A stretch of 56,611 bases of DNA from positions 1 through 56,611 of the forward strand of contig ONLD01000014.1 of NCBI GenBank assembly GCA_900318565.1, read 5' to 3'. This document shows positions 42,044 to 51,862 of the stretch, in pieces. The notes beneath the pieces were generated by a model. The model ran no database searches, was not told the DNA's origin, and was given only the letters and a program-made list of their open reading frames with translations. The stretch comes from an uncultured Bacteroidales bacterium (GTDB lineage Bacteria > Bacteroidota > Bacteroidia > Bacteroidales > UBA932). The position numbers were made by a program, and so were the translations under genes. Every line of letters starts with the position of its first letter. The stretch's first letter is position 1.

Positions 42044-43135
42044 ATGCTTACACAAGACTCCCTGCGCGCAATCGCACGCCGCTTCGCCATCGAAGGCAAC
42101 ATCACCGACATCAAGCCTCTCGGCTCCGGACTCATAAACGACACGCTGCGCGTATGCACGGACGGAAAAGACGACTACGTGCTCCAGCGCATCAACACCG
42201 GCATCTTCAAGGACGTGGCCCTGCTGCAGCACAACATCGAGAGCGTGACGGCCCACATCCGGGCGAAGCTCGAAGAGCAGGGCGTGAGCGAAGTCGAGCG
42301 CCGCGTGCTGCGCTTCCTCCCCTGCCCCGAAACCGGGCGCAGCTGGTGGGAAGAGGACGGCGGGTGCTGGCGTATGTCGGTGCTCATCCGCGATTCCTAC
42401 ACGCACGAGACCGTGGACCCCGCGCACTCCCGCATCGCCGGTCTTGCGTTCGGGCAGTTCCAGGCGCAGCTCGCCGACCTTCCCGAGCAGCTCGGTGAGA
42501 CCATTCCCGACTTCCACAATATGGAGCTGCGTGCCCGCCAGCTGCACGAAGCCGTCAATGCCGATGCCGCCGGCCGTATGGCCATTCCGGAAATTGCAGC
42601 CCTCGTCGGTGAAATGCAAGAGTGGGAGCAAGAGATGTGCAAGGCCGAGAGGATGCACCGCGAGGGCATACTTCCCAAACGCATCTGCCACTGCGACACG
42701 AAAGTGAACAACATCCTATTCGACGCCGACGGGCAGGTGCTCTGCGTCATCGACCTCGACACCGTGATGCCTTCTTTCGTATTTTCGGACTTCGGCGACT
42801 TCCTGCGCACGGCCGCCAACACCCTCCCGGAAGACGATCCTGCGGCGGACAAGGTGGATTTCAGGATGGACATTTTCGAGGCCTTCGCAAGCGGTTACCT
42901 CGAATCGGCAGGAGGATTCCTGACGAAGGTCGAAAGGGAGAACCTGCCCTACGCGGCCTGCTTGTTCCCTTATATGCAGGCAGTACGTTTCCTCACGGAC
43001 TACATCAACGGGGATACGTACTACAAAATCAAGTACCCCGAGCATAACCTCGTCCGCACCCGCAACCAGTGGGCCCTGTTCAAGGCCGCGCTGAGCAAGG
43101 TGCCGCAGATGAAGGAAATCGTGGAGAGAGCCTAA
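42044..43135 (+). CDS. APH-fold sugar kinase (amino-sugar kinase-like)
   Basis: A 363-aa kinase of the aminoglycoside phosphotransferase fold. The catalytic loop is HCDTKVNN (His216, Asp218, Asn223), followed by the metal-binding VIDLDTVMP, where family members have DxD. The N-terminal region GSGLINDTLRVCTDG-DDYVLQRIN is the nucleotide-binding lobe. The layout is that of N-acetylhexosamine 1-kinase-like proteins in Bacteroidota rather than antibiotic resistance enzymes. Divergence from a MurNAc-releasing enzyme suggests phosphorylation of an amino sugar in wall recycling, comparable to AmgK; this is inference. Its TAA overlaps the stop of the convergent pilus operon by 3 of 4 bases. Confidence 0.85.
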   Translation: MLTQDSLRAIARRFAIEGNITDIKPLGSGLINDTLRVCTDGKDDYVLQRINTGIFKDVALLQHNIESVTAHIRAKLEEQGVSEVERRVLRFLPCPETGRSWWEEDGGCWRMSVLIRDSYTHETVDPAHSRIAGLAFGQFQAQLADLPEQLGETIPDFHNMELRARQLHEAVNADAAGRMAIPEIAALVGEMQEWEQEMCKAERMHREGILPKRICHCDTKVNNILFDADGQVLCVIDLDTVMPSFVFSDFGDFLRTAANTLPEDDPAADKVDFRMDIFEAFASGYLESAGGFLTKVERENLPYAACLFPYMQAVRFLTDYINGDTYYKIKYPEHNLVRTRNQWALFKAALSKVPQMKEIVERA

Positions 43136-46100
43136 TCCGGGAGATCCCGGACGCAACGGATTGTATTACAGCCATTCTCACCAAGTGTCACTCGGCCGTC
43201 TTTACCCTTAATGACCGGTGTAACTTTGGTCTTTTCCGTAGAGTTGCCGGTTGATGCATAGTCGAAACCGGTGCCGCCAAATCCACCATCGGACTCTTTC
43301 GGGCCACAATAAATCCAGTTTGTGGTCATTGTGTTCGCACAATTGTTCCAGAAATTCTTATGGGCAAAAATCATCATCACGGCTCCTTCCCGCAAATTAG
43401 GGATTCGGTAGCCCTCCGGGCAAATTGAACGGCCTTCGTTCAGAAGGTTATAGATGTATTTATAGTTGTCGTAAGTTTTATTACTACCGCTGAAATCAGA
43501 TATTGTGATATATGGACCTGTCTCGAAGCGCTTCCACAGACGTGCGCTCTGCCCGAATTCACTTTCCGGCTCGAGCTCGAAAGAAGAATAATACCGAAGG
43601 GATTTTTCGTTCACGTTGCGGCAGTCAAATACGTATGTAGTGTTGCCGTCAACTGTAGCGCTCGATGGCGTAGCTTCCACCAGAGCCGTCGGCATCTGGT
43701 CCATATCGGCGATGACCGAAGCGGCCGTTGAAGGGTCAAGTTCAACTGCATCCCGACCCAAATTACGCACGCATCGGGTCGTGAAACGTCCCTGCTTATG
43801 ACTATTGTCCCAATAGACATCCATATGATAATAGCCATTTCCGATATTCGGCCCTTCCTCTGCCCTGATCATATCGGGCAAATTTTTGCCTACGGTTGAA
43901 TTCCTGTTGATAGTACTGGAAATATAGTGCTGGCGCCAGCGGTCCACGTTAGGGAAACACGGGTCAGTACTAGGGAATCTACCGCTACGGTTGGCCCAGG
44001 CTTGAGAATAAGTCATTGCCTCGTCTGAAAGTCCTTGCCCCCCAAGATAAAGGTCAATGATTTGCTCGCTCGATGCCATATACCAGCGGACCTCCTCCGG
44101 TTCGATGGTGCCGTTACCATTATTGTCACGGTTGCGCATAAGGCAGGACCAGCGCATCGTTGCATCCGAATCATCCGCCGGATCATCCTTCAGGAACACA
44201 TAGCTGGCATCATTATATGCCTCAAAGTCAAGGTGGTCGGACCACTTCTTCCCGGACATCCACGCCCCCCCGACAAGGAACTGCCAGTTGGAAACCGTGT
44301 TATATCTGCCATTGAATTTGCTATTTACGGGGAGTGAGATATAATTTGGAATTTCGTCAGCGAATCCGGGATAATTCCGTCCTCTGCTATATGCGTGCTC
44401 ACCCTGACTATAGAACCATACCAGACCTTCAGTTTCATCAACGACTTCCGTTCCCCAGCCCTCGCTGAGTTCCGACTCGGAGCGTGTAAGATTGTATGGA
44501 GTCTGGATTGCCCGCTGGCGTATTGTGATTACGGACCCGGTAGCAGAACTGTCATCGTCAAGGCTGAACTGGCTGTCGCACAACAGGAACATCATCCTGT
44601 TGGGCTGATTGCAGAAAGTCTTCCAGAAGTCCTTGGGATGCTTCTCCGGCGTTATGGGGTCAGCCTCGTAATAGAACTCGTCCACATAGACAGTGACATA
44701 CAACCTCCGGCGGTGGGCATTGGCCTGGGCCATAGCTTCTTTTTCCGCTGCGCTAAGGTCCGTACGGGAATTCAGGTCACCGCCCGTAATGCCGTGCTCT
44801 ATATCGGATGCCCGGAAAGACCAGTCATACCACTCCTGGTCGTATTCATCGCGAAAATCGTTCTCGTCACCATTGTCGAAAGCGATTTTCTGCTCGCGCA
44901 GGTATTGGCAGAACTGCACTACAGTCATCAACTGAGGACTATCGTCGCCGGGATAGGGCTGGTTGTTGTGCATATAGGGGAACTTCCCGTAACGGGTGGA
45001 ATCAGCTACAGCACTGTTATCCACGGTGTTCACCTTGAAATGCACCCACTTGTAGTCGTAACCTGTAGGGATATCCGCCCCGCCGATTCTCGGAGGGATG
45101 CCCTCCAGTCCGTAGGGAGTCTTGACATACCAGAAGCAGTGGTTCACGTCTATATGACTCTCGTCAAAGCAGAAAACCCTCTGGCCATAGTGCGCGTCGA
45201 ATGTAAACGCCGATTCCTTGGCAAGGTTCACGGCACCCATCGCGCCGCTGTTGTTCTCAAGCACGTGAGACGGGCCGAACTGGGAAGAAGATACCTCGAG
45301 CGTAATCGCATCCACACCTTTAATGTGCACCGTGTAAGTGTAATATGTGTTGCGTATGATATCGTAATTGTCCTGATCAGAGCCGAAATCCCCGAGGTGG
45401 ATGATATATGTCACGTCAGCGCAGAGCGTCTGCTCCTTCGCTTCGCTGGACACTTCAACTTCCATATTCATAGTGCCCTTGATGATCACGTAAGTACCCC
45501 ACTGCGGCGCATATTCCCACATATCCCCTGATTCCACAAGATAGCTGCCATCCGCCTTTTTCTTGCGGATTTCCCGCTTATGGTACTTCTCGGCAGCATT
45601 CGCACCTGATACGGACGCGTTCTTGTGTGCGCTTTCGCGGTTCTCCATCATATAGAAAGTGAAGCCATAGACAGGAGCTACGGTCTCGGCGTCCTCCACG
45701 GTCTCGGTTGGTATCGCTATAGAATCGAAATAGCCTTCCGCTTCAGCGGCATCAGTGTCCGCCGTGGCCGCAGCGTCTGCAAAGACGGTACAGCCCTTGG
45801 GCACGTTGACCACCTGCCAGCTCTCTGGCTGGAAATGCTTCAGCTCGCGATAAGTCTCTACGCCGTCAAAACTGGATGAGCCCAGGTCCACCTGTATGTT
45901 GAACTGGATCTTGGCATCCATACGTTCAAGGGCAAGATACCAGTTTTCCGTCCAGGTGCTCCCGTTGTAATACTGGACCTTATCTTTGCCGCCGACTATC
46001 TTCACCGGGGACTTTACCCCGGTCATAGGGAAATAGCCGTTGCGCTGGATCGTAGGCTGGTGCAAATGGGCGGTGAGCGCCTTAAGGGCAGATTCGGTGC

Positions 46101-46605
46101 GGATGAGGTTAAGACTCTCCGGCGAAACGTTGATCATATCACCGTCAATGTTGACCACCGCATAAATCTTGCCTTCGGCTGCAGGGGCCTTGATGCGCAT
46201 ACCTCCGTGGGTCCACTTACTCTCGTCCGGGCTGCCGATTGTATATGCTCCGTATTTGTCTGAACGATCAGTGGCGTTGGTTAGCCACCAGCCGTCGAAA
46301 TTACCCGCCATAATATCGGATTCTGTGCCCAGGTTGCGGGAATCAAAGAAATGGGCATACAGACGTTTGGTGCCGTCTGTGGAGAAAATGAAGAGGAAGA
46401 TATTCTTTACACGGGACTCCCCCACGATGCCGGTATCGCTCTTTGTCGCTATGTCCACGGAGCCGAAGGAAGCATTGACAAAAGGAATCGTGACCCAGGT
46501 TTCCCCGCCCACAGTGCCGTCAAAAGGTACTGGTTCGCGAGTGCATCCAGACAGGCCCAAAGAGGCAAGAATCAGGGCTATATATAGAAATCTCCTCATA
46601 ATCAT
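43132..46605 (-). CDS. DUF4906 pilus-associated lipoprotein, probable tip protein
   Basis: An 1157-aa lipoprotein (signal ends LGLSGC). The N-terminal 300 residues carry the DUF4906/fimbrillin-like pattern (KNIFLFIFSTDG; GMRIKAPAAEGKIYAVVNID; LALERMDAKIQFNIQV). The middle is long and without a recognised domain. The C-terminal 150 residues end CPEGYRIPNLREGAVMM and NGCNTIRCVRDL, the pattern of FISUMP-type C-terminal domains in surface proteins. Unlike the smaller subunits it lacks a terminal W-x(n)-strand tail, which suits a tip adhesin. It is the last gene of the pilus operon, overlapping the upstream gene by 4 bases. ATGs at 46605 and 46599 are both possible. Confidence 0.83.
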   Translation of the reverse strand: MIMRRFLYIALILASLGLSGCTREPVPFDGTVGGETWVTIPFVNASFGSVDIATKSDTGIVGESRVKNIFLFIFSTDGTKRLYAHFFDSRNLGTESDIMAGNFDGWWLTNATDRSDKYGAYTIGSPDESKWTHGGMRIKAPAAEGKIYAVVNIDGDMINVSPESLNLIRTESALKALTAHLHQPTIQRNGYFPMTGVKSPVKIVGGKDKVQYYNGSTWTENWYLALERMDAKIQFNIQVDLGSSSFDGVETYRELKHFQPESWQVVNVPKGCTVFADAAATADTDAAEAEGYFDSIAIPTETVEDAETVAPVYGFTFYMMENRESAHKNASVSGANAAEKYHKREIRKKKADGSYLVESGDMWEYAPQWGTYVIIKGTMNMEVEVSSEAKEQTLCADVTYIIHLGDFGSDQDNYDIIRNTYYTYTVHIKGVDAITLEVSSSQFGPSHVLENNSGAMGAVNLAKESAFTFDAHYGQRVFCFDESHIDVNHCFWYVKTPYGLEGIPPRIGGADIPTGYDYKWVHFKVNTVDNSAVADSTRYGKFPYMHNNQPYPGDDSPQLMTVVQFCQYLREQKIAFDNGDENDFRDEYDQEWYDWSFRASDIEHGITGGDLNSRTDLSAAEKEAMAQANAHRRRLYVTVYVDEFYYEADPITPEKHPKDFWKTFCNQPNRMMFLLCDSQFSLDDDSSATGSVITIRQRAIQTPYNLTRSESELSEGWGTEVVDETEGLVWFYSQGEHAYSRGRNYPGFADEIPNYISLPVNSKFNGRYNTVSNWQFLVGGAWMSGKKWSDHLDFEAYNDASYVFLKDDPADDSDATMRWSCLMRNRDNNGNGTIEPEEVRWYMASSEQIIDLYLGGQGLSDEAMTYSQAWANRSGRFPSTDPCFPNVDRWRQHYISSTINRNSTVGKNLPDMIRAEEGPNIGNGYYHMDVYWDNSHKQGRFTTRCVRNLGRDAVELDPSTAASVIADMDQMPTALVEATPSSATVDGNTTYVFDCRNVNEKSLRYYSSFELEPESEFGQSARLWKRFETGPYITISDFSGSNKTYDNYKYIYNLLNEGRSICPEGYRIPNLREGAVMMIFAHKNFWNNCANTMTTNWIYCGPKESDGGFGGTGFDYASTGNSTEKTKVTPVIKGKDGRVTLGENGCNTIRCVRDLPD

Positions 46606-48602
46606 TCGAATACAATTTCAGCTTCCTTCGGCACCCAGGGAATTACCTTGAAAAGGATAACTCCTCCGTCAGGCTGTATGGAAGCGAAGATGTTTACTTT
46701 TATAAAATCGTTGCGCCTCAGCTCCTCCAGGTCTTCAGGCTGGTGCGATAGCGGGTCCAGGATCTGTAAGTTGACAAGCTTCGTCACCTGGGCATTCTGG
46801 TCGCTCCGACAAGGATACAGCACCCACATATCATTTGTGTTGCTCTTCTTATTGTCAACGTTGCCGTAACCGTCACGGTGGAGATAGCAGATATTACTGG
46901 AGGATACTGAATTCCGGAAAGCAATGCCCTTGGTCGTTCCGTTGACAAAATCCACCGGTATATAAGAAGAATAACCCAGCAAAGTGGTGCGCAGACGATA
47001 CTGATTTGCGGTATTGTTGATTATTCTGTTGTCCCAATACTGTCCGGTAGCTTCATTCGAAATAAAGAATCCCCAGTCGCCGGTACGCTCGAAAGACCAC
47101 ACGAAACCGGGATAATCCGTATCGAGACGAAGGTCTGTGATTGCGCCACCGTCCCTGCGGGAAAGGACCAAATTGTTAGGAACTACCGTCGGCGACTGGG
47201 GGCCTCCCTTTTTATAATTCACATCCAGCCAACACTTTACGCCGGATTCCTGGACATTATAATTCTCAACCACGACACGCTGATTATCCGGGCTATCGGA
47301 AGAATTGAGCGTATTATCAAAAAGGAAGCCCCTGTCACTGCCCACTACTTTAATCAGATACTTGAAATATCCTGAATTATAAGCTGTTTTAAGTTCGGCA
47401 AGGGTGCGTATAGGAGTGCCGCTGCCGAGCATAACTTCCGGAGAACTGATACCCTTATATTCCAAATCAACCTTATACTGATACTCCCCTGCACCTCTCT
47501 TGCTCTCGAGGATATAGGCATCGTACAGCACTGCATTTCCTTCGGGAGCCACGACAAGACCGTCTCCGGGATACTTGTGTATGGCATAATCCGAACTAAG
47601 GGAAGGAGTGCCCACGCCCGCGGCGAACTCGGCATATTTCGCATCGTCCCCGAAATCAAAGAGATAAGTCTGCTTTTGGGAAAAGGGAGTCTGAAAGACG
47701 AAGCTGTTGAGAGAAAGATTCTCAACCAAACTATCATTATTGAGTATCAATCGAATACGCGAATAAGTCCGGATGAGTTCCCCGGAGACATATTGTGTGC
47801 CTGAGAGCACCAGAAAGTCTTTGATAAAAGAAAGCGGCTGTGGACGCTGTTCACACACATAATCTTCAGCCGCGCTACCGCTGTAGCTACCATCGGCCTT
47901 GAGGGTGCGGATGTCATACTTGAAGAAAGCTTCGTAGGAAGGGTTCGATGCCGTGAAATCTGAAAGGCCATCCGTAAGATGGGAATTGAACGCAGTGATA
48001 ATACCATCCACCAGAGATGTAAAATCAGTGCCGTTATCTTTAAGGCCTCCGTAGCTTCTGGCACCGCTCCCGGAGCTAACTCCTGAAACTGGTGAATAGT
48101 TGGCAAATACTATCGCCCTATAATCCCCGGAGTGCATTTTCTCGACCGAGCCTGAACCTCCGTGTAGCGGATACATATAGCTGAAATGAGCGCGTGCTGC
48201 CACAGCCTTTGTAGCAGTAGCGTCAAGCAGGGTGCCGTCGGCGGCGCAGAAACCGTTCTCCCGCCCCGGCTCGGCACAATAATCATTAAGGGTGCCGCCG
48301 TCGGAGTAAAAATCGCGATAGGCGACTAGCGTATTGTCACTCGAACGCACCAGGAATATCGTCAGGCGATAGAACGCCTGCCCATCCACAAACTGCTCCC
48401 AATCCGGCCACGAGCTGGCATCGGACGGCTTTACATCTCCGTCGGCATAGCCGGCCTTGGTACCATAGTACAATTCGGGAATGCTTATCGTGAACGTCAG
48501 GTCGGCAGGCTCCCCGTCGTGCCGCTCCGGCAGGATTTCTCCACAAGAGAGGCACAGAAACAAAGAGGCAAACACTGAAAATATGTATCCTGCTGCTTTC
48601 AT
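46602..48602 (-). CDS. Pilus-associated lipoprotein, family not recognised
   Basis: A 666-aa lipoprotein (signal ends FLCLSC). The N-terminal half has fimbrillin-like traits: LTFTISIPELYYGTKAGYADG after the lipobox, FYRLTIFLVRSSDNTLVAYRDFYSDG, and ARAHFSYMYPLHGGSG. The C-terminus ends in VIPWVPKEAEIVFE, a Trp followed by a short strand, like the tails of other subunits in this operon. I could not assign a named domain; it may be an accessory or stalk protein. It overlaps DUF4906 by 4 bases and starts 3 bases after the previous gene. Confidence 0.78.
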   Translation of the reverse strand: MKAAGYIFSVFASLFLCLSCGEILPERHDGEPADLTFTISIPELYYGTKAGYADGDVKPSDASSWPDWEQFVDGQAFYRLTIFLVRSSDNTLVAYRDFYSDGGTLNDYCAEPGRENGFCAADGTLLDATATKAVAARAHFSYMYPLHGGSGSVEKMHSGDYRAIVFANYSPVSGVSSGSGARSYGGLKDNGTDFTSLVDGIITAFNSHLTDGLSDFTASNPSYEAFFKYDIRTLKADGSYSGSAAEDYVCEQRPQPLSFIKDFLVLSGTQYVSGELIRTYSRIRLILNNDSLVENLSLNSFVFQTPFSQKQTYLFDFGDDAKYAEFAAGVGTPSLSSDYAIHKYPGDGLVVAPEGNAVLYDAYILESKRGAGEYQYKVDLEYKGISSPEVMLGSGTPIRTLAELKTAYNSGYFKYLIKVVGSDRGFLFDNTLNSSDSPDNQRVVVENYNVQESGVKCWLDVNYKKGGPQSPTVVPNNLVLSRRDGGAITDLRLDTDYPGFVWSFERTGDWGFFISNEATGQYWDNRIINNTANQYRLRTTLLGYSSYIPVDFVNGTTKGIAFRNSVSSSNICYLHRDGYGNVDNKKSNTNDMWVLYPCRSDQNAQVTKLVNLQILDPLSHQPEDLEELRRNDFIKVNIFASIQPDGGVILFKVIPWVPKEAEIVFE

Positions 48603-48605
48603 CCG

Positions 48606-49766
48606 CTAAAAATTAATGGTATATGAAGATTCCAGCTCGTTCCAAGGCTTGATGGTGATGTAGAGCTCTACGTTCAGCTGACTGATGACCACGTTGAACT
48701 GATACCTCCATCCCGGCTCAAGTGTGTTATGCGCCACGCTCGCCGCATCGATGAATGATGTCGGGAGCGCCACCCTGAACACGAAGCCCGAGGAGTTGCG
48801 GGTCGTAAAGCATAGATCCGTCCCCGAAGGCAAAGCCTGCGGAATCATATATATGTAATTATCATTGTCCGTATAAAGGGCTCCGGAGACGGTCCCGGCA
48901 GCGCCGTAAGCTGTTGCACGTGTCGCGACGGAATTTGAAAATTCGTAGCCGGGAGAAGTAGTCCACTCATACATCTTCTCCCCTTCCCTGGGGGCATAAA
49001 TCGAGTACCACTGAATCGTCTCCGCACCAGCCTCGGTACCGTCGCCATATACCAGCAGCCCATAGTTGAAGAAGTGTCCGGAAGCTGTATTCTCAAGCCA
49101 CACCCCGGTAAGATAATCGGTGGTCGGAAAGTCATCGGCAAAGCGGAAGGTAAACTTCACTGCCGACAGCATATGTTTCATTGTCAGTTGCACGTGCTGC
49201 TGAAGGTCGGACAGGGTATTTAACGCCACCTTCTGATAAGCGGCCATCATATCGTCCTGACGCTGGTCCGCACGGTACTCCGCGATAAAGGTTGTGGCGC
49301 TCGTGTTCTCCCGAAGTTCCACTCCGGCAGGATAGTATGCACGGAAACGGTAGGTTTCGCCGGGACGCCAGTACACTTCTCCCTCCCTTTCACTTCCGCC
49401 GTCCGTGATGACCGTATTCCACAACTGACGTTTTGACACATCCTCTTCATCTGCATCAGGATTGTCTTCGTGGCCGCCCGCGCGGGCCACCCAGCGCAGG
49501 CGCACGCCGCTGAACACGTCATTGACGGTGCGCCCGGCAGCGTCCGTCATTGCAGCCCAGAGGCCGATTGACTGACCCAGGCCACCGTCAGCGACGGGTG
49601 TGCAGCAGTTCTGAAGGGTGGTGTCATCGCCCACCATTACCCTGGTGCGCGCAGGCTCCTGCATCACCTCGAACTGTATGGCCGACATCCCTTCTCCTTC
49701 CTGCTTTTCACAAGCAGGAAGCACGAGGAGCGCAGCGGCCGCATAGAATGTGCAGAATCTTTTCAT
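48606..49766 (-). CDS. Fimbrillin family lipoprotein
   Basis: A 386-aa protein with lipobox LVLPAC and the fimbrillin/Mfa-like pattern: ITFEV-like IQFEVMQEPARTRVMVGDD, IGLWAAMTDAAGR, YWRPGETYRFRAYYPAG, a central MKHMLSAVKFTFRF strand where most members have R/K-H-A-L-S-x-V-x-F, and C-terminal ITIKPWNELESSYTINF. Precursors of this family are lipidated, then polymerised by strand exchange after proteolysis. It lies between the fimbrillin at 49774 (7-base gap) and the unassigned lipoprotein (3-base gap). Confidence 0.85.
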   Translation of the reverse strand: MKRFCTFYAAAALLVLPACEKQEGEGMSAIQFEVMQEPARTRVMVGDDTTLQNCCTPVADGGLGQSIGLWAAMTDAAGRTVNDVFSGVRLRWVARAGGHEDNPDADEEDVSKRQLWNTVITDGGSEREGEVYWRPGETYRFRAYYPAGVELRENTSATTFIAEYRADQRQDDMMAAYQKVALNTLSDLQQHVQLTMKHMLSAVKFTFRFADDFPTTDYLTGVWLENTASGHFFNYGLLVYGDGTEAGAETIQWYSIYAPREGEKMYEWTTSPGYEFSNSVATRATAYGAAGTVSGALYTDNDNYIYMIPQALPSGTDLCFTTRNSSGFVFRVALPTSFIDAASVAHNTLEPGWRYQFNVVISQLNVELYITIKPWNELESSYTINF

Positions 49767-49773
49767 CAGGGCA

Positions 49774-50928
49774 TTAAATATCTATTTCGATGCTCCCTCG
49801 ATCATTCCAGTGATCTACGGTAGGATCGACAAAAATCTTGAACAAGTTAACGGTAAAGTTGTAAGTATAACGATAACCCATCTTCCATTCCTCGATGTTG
49901 ACGGGAGTCCCTCCGTCGTCATACTGGAAATAGCTTCCGGACTTGCCGGTCACAAGGTCGATGGTGTCGGTGGTGATTGACGTGCTGCCACCGGTAGTAC
50001 GGGAATACCGGACCTCGATCTTCACGTGGTTCGTACCGTGATCAAGGTTCTGGGGGATTAGCAGCAGCAGGTCGGGAGCCACGTACGGGGTACTTGTGAG
50101 CTGGACTCCGGAAGCGGCCGCGCCGGTGTTGCGGTAAGCATAGTAAGACACTTCCGCTGCATCGCCGTCAGGAGTCCAGACAGGAGTGCCGCCGTCCAGA
50201 TGCTGAGCGAAACTGGCTTTATCCCAGACATTTATCACCCGTATGCTCTGCAAGCGTATTGTCTGGATGGCGTGCTCGTCCACGTTCGCTTTGATTTTAA
50301 AGCGTATAGAGCTGAGGGCGTGGCGGAAACGGATGTCGATGCCGTTGTACGCAGCGCCGTCACCGGATATCTCGTCATAAGGCACTCCGGGAGTATAGTC
50401 GGGGCGTTGCTTGTCGAGATGCCGGTCGCTGTAGAGAAGGTCATACTGGCTTCCAACCGCACGGGGACGGAAGCCCGAGAACGAGAAGCCGCCGGTCCAG
50501 TCGTGGCTCACGCTGCAGTCGTCCCGGGCAGCAGAAGGCGAATATGCCTGGAAGCTGAGGTAGAAACTCCCGACTGCAGGAGGCAGCCAGAAATAAGGAT
50601 GCTGCGGAGCCCAGGCATTGATGGAAGGTTCCCACTCGCATTCTTCGTTCTCAATGTAATAATTGCTGAGTTCTGCAGGGGTGGTCAGGGAAGCGAAAGG
50701 CGCCGTGTGGGCCAGCGCATACACGCTGAAATGCTCGCTGGTGCTATAGTTCACGCCCATTTCCGCATTGGGGGCACCAGGATCGGCCTTGGTCGAAGGC
50801 CCCACTGCGGGAGTGTTGAAGACAAGGGCAACGGGAGTCTCGTCACGCATCTCGGCAAGAGTGCGCGTGCAGCCTGCGGGCAGCAGAAGCAGTGAGACCA
50901 GGATAAGTATGGCGTTGCTCTTATTCAT
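49774..50928 (-). CDS. Fimbrillin family lipoprotein
   Basis: A 384-aa protein with lipobox LLPAGC. Fimbrillin traits: VALVFNTPAVGPSTKADPG, EHFSVYALAHT, YFWLPPAVGSFYLSFQAYSPSA, IDIRFRHALSSIRFKIKANVD with the family's RHALSS motif, and the tail VDHWNDRGSIEIDI. It overlaps the upstream fimbrillin by 8 bases. Two in-frame alternatives for function, shaft subunit or accessory subunit, cannot be separated from sequence alone. Confidence 0.87.
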   Translation of the reverse strand: MNKSNAILILVSLLLLPAGCTRTLAEMRDETPVALVFNTPAVGPSTKADPGAPNAEMGVNYSTSEHFSVYALAHTAPFASLTTPAELSNYYIENEECEWEPSINAWAPQHPYFWLPPAVGSFYLSFQAYSPSAARDDCSVSHDWTGGFSFSGFRPRAVGSQYDLLYSDRHLDKQRPDYTPGVPYDEISGDGAAYNGIDIRFRHALSSIRFKIKANVDEHAIQTIRLQSIRVINVWDKASFAQHLDGGTPVWTPDGDAAEVSYYAYRNTGAAASGVQLTSTPYVAPDLLLLIPQNLDHGTNHVKIEVRYSRTTGGSTSITTDTIDLVTGKSGSYFQYDDGGTPVNIEEWKMGYRYTYNFTVNLFKIFVDPTVDHWNDRGSIEIDI

Positions 50929-51862
50929 AGAACGGATTTGAAGATATTACGGTATCGTCCAGTATGAGGGACTCCCCGTCAGGATTAAAAGACAGCACGA
51001 CCGTGTAGTGACGGCCCGCCTCAAGGGTCTTGACAAGGGGATCGGACTCCAGGTTCAGCAGGTGGATAACTCCGTTGCTGCCGACATACTGGATCCTTGC
51101 CCTGACAACGGAATTCACCCCCTGCGGGATAGTCCAGCGGCCTCCGGGGAGGCGCGTATTTTCCTGGCCCACAGGGGTAAGGCCGTTGTAGAACAAGACT
51201 TCGCGGAACGGTCCGCCGACCGTCCAGGAAGCCTCAGGAAGCGAAGAAAAACTGCCGGAGCAGCGAAGCGAAGCCAGACTCACCTGCTGCACATTGACGC
51301 TCTCCGAGGCAGAAGCGTTGCTGCGGATTGCAAAATCCACATAACACAACGCATGGCGGAAAGGCACGCTGACGGTGCCTCCCTGGCTCTTGTCCAGACC
51401 TTCCGAAAGTTCCATATACAGGAGGTCCGTCTGGTCCGAGTATGTATCCACATTGCGGAACTCCACTCCGGAGCTCAGCGAGATGCGGTCGGCCCATCCG
51501 AAAGGCGAATGGGCGAGCACGGCGAGCTGCCGCTTGCCCGAAGGCCAGTTGACGGAAGGGACAGTGGTCCACTCGCCCGAGATGCAGCTTACCCGCTCTC
51601 GGGAGAGGAAAGCCGAGGCCTCCCCCAGCTCCCCTCCCGACGGGTAATCCCACACATCCACGCCGAAATCAACACCCTCAGGGTATTCTCCCAGACCCTC
51701 GGCCTTGCTGGCTGAATAGAGCACAGGGTCAAAGGTCAGGCGCAGCTTAAGGGTATCGTCGTAGCGCTCAGCGAGTGTGCAGGAGCACGCTCCGCCTAGG
51801 GCCGACCACAACAGCAACGCTGCCGCGGCGACCCTCAGCGAATATGTGCCTCCTTTAAGCAT
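50921..51862 (-). CDS. Fimbrillin-like lipoprotein
   Basis: A 313-aa protein with lipobox GGACSC. It is shorter than its neighbours but shows LRLTFDPVLYSASKAEG, VNWPSGKRQLAVLAHSPFG, VSVPFRHALCYVDFAIRSN (the RHALxx strand) and an ending without a Trp tail. The gene holds the only CATG found in this window (51351-51354), within the His-Ala codons of RHAL. The ATG overlaps the upstream TAA by one base (TAATG), and the 3' end overlaps the next fimbrillin by 8 bases, so translation is coupled. Confidence 0.82.
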   Translation of the reverse strand: MLKGGTYSLRVAAAALLLWSALGGACSCTLAERYDDTLKLRLTFDPVLYSASKAEGLGEYPEGVDFGVDVWDYPSGGELGEASAFLSRERVSCISGEWTTVPSVNWPSGKRQLAVLAHSPFGWADRISLSSGVEFRNVDTYSDQTDLLYMELSEGLDKSQGGTVSVPFRHALCYVDFAIRSNASASESVNVQQVSLASLRCSGSFSSLPEASWTVGGPFREVLFYNGLTPVGQENTRLPGGRWTIPQGVNSVVRARIQYVGSNGVIHLLNLESDPLVKTLEAGRHYTVVLSFNPDGESLILDDTVISSNPFYE

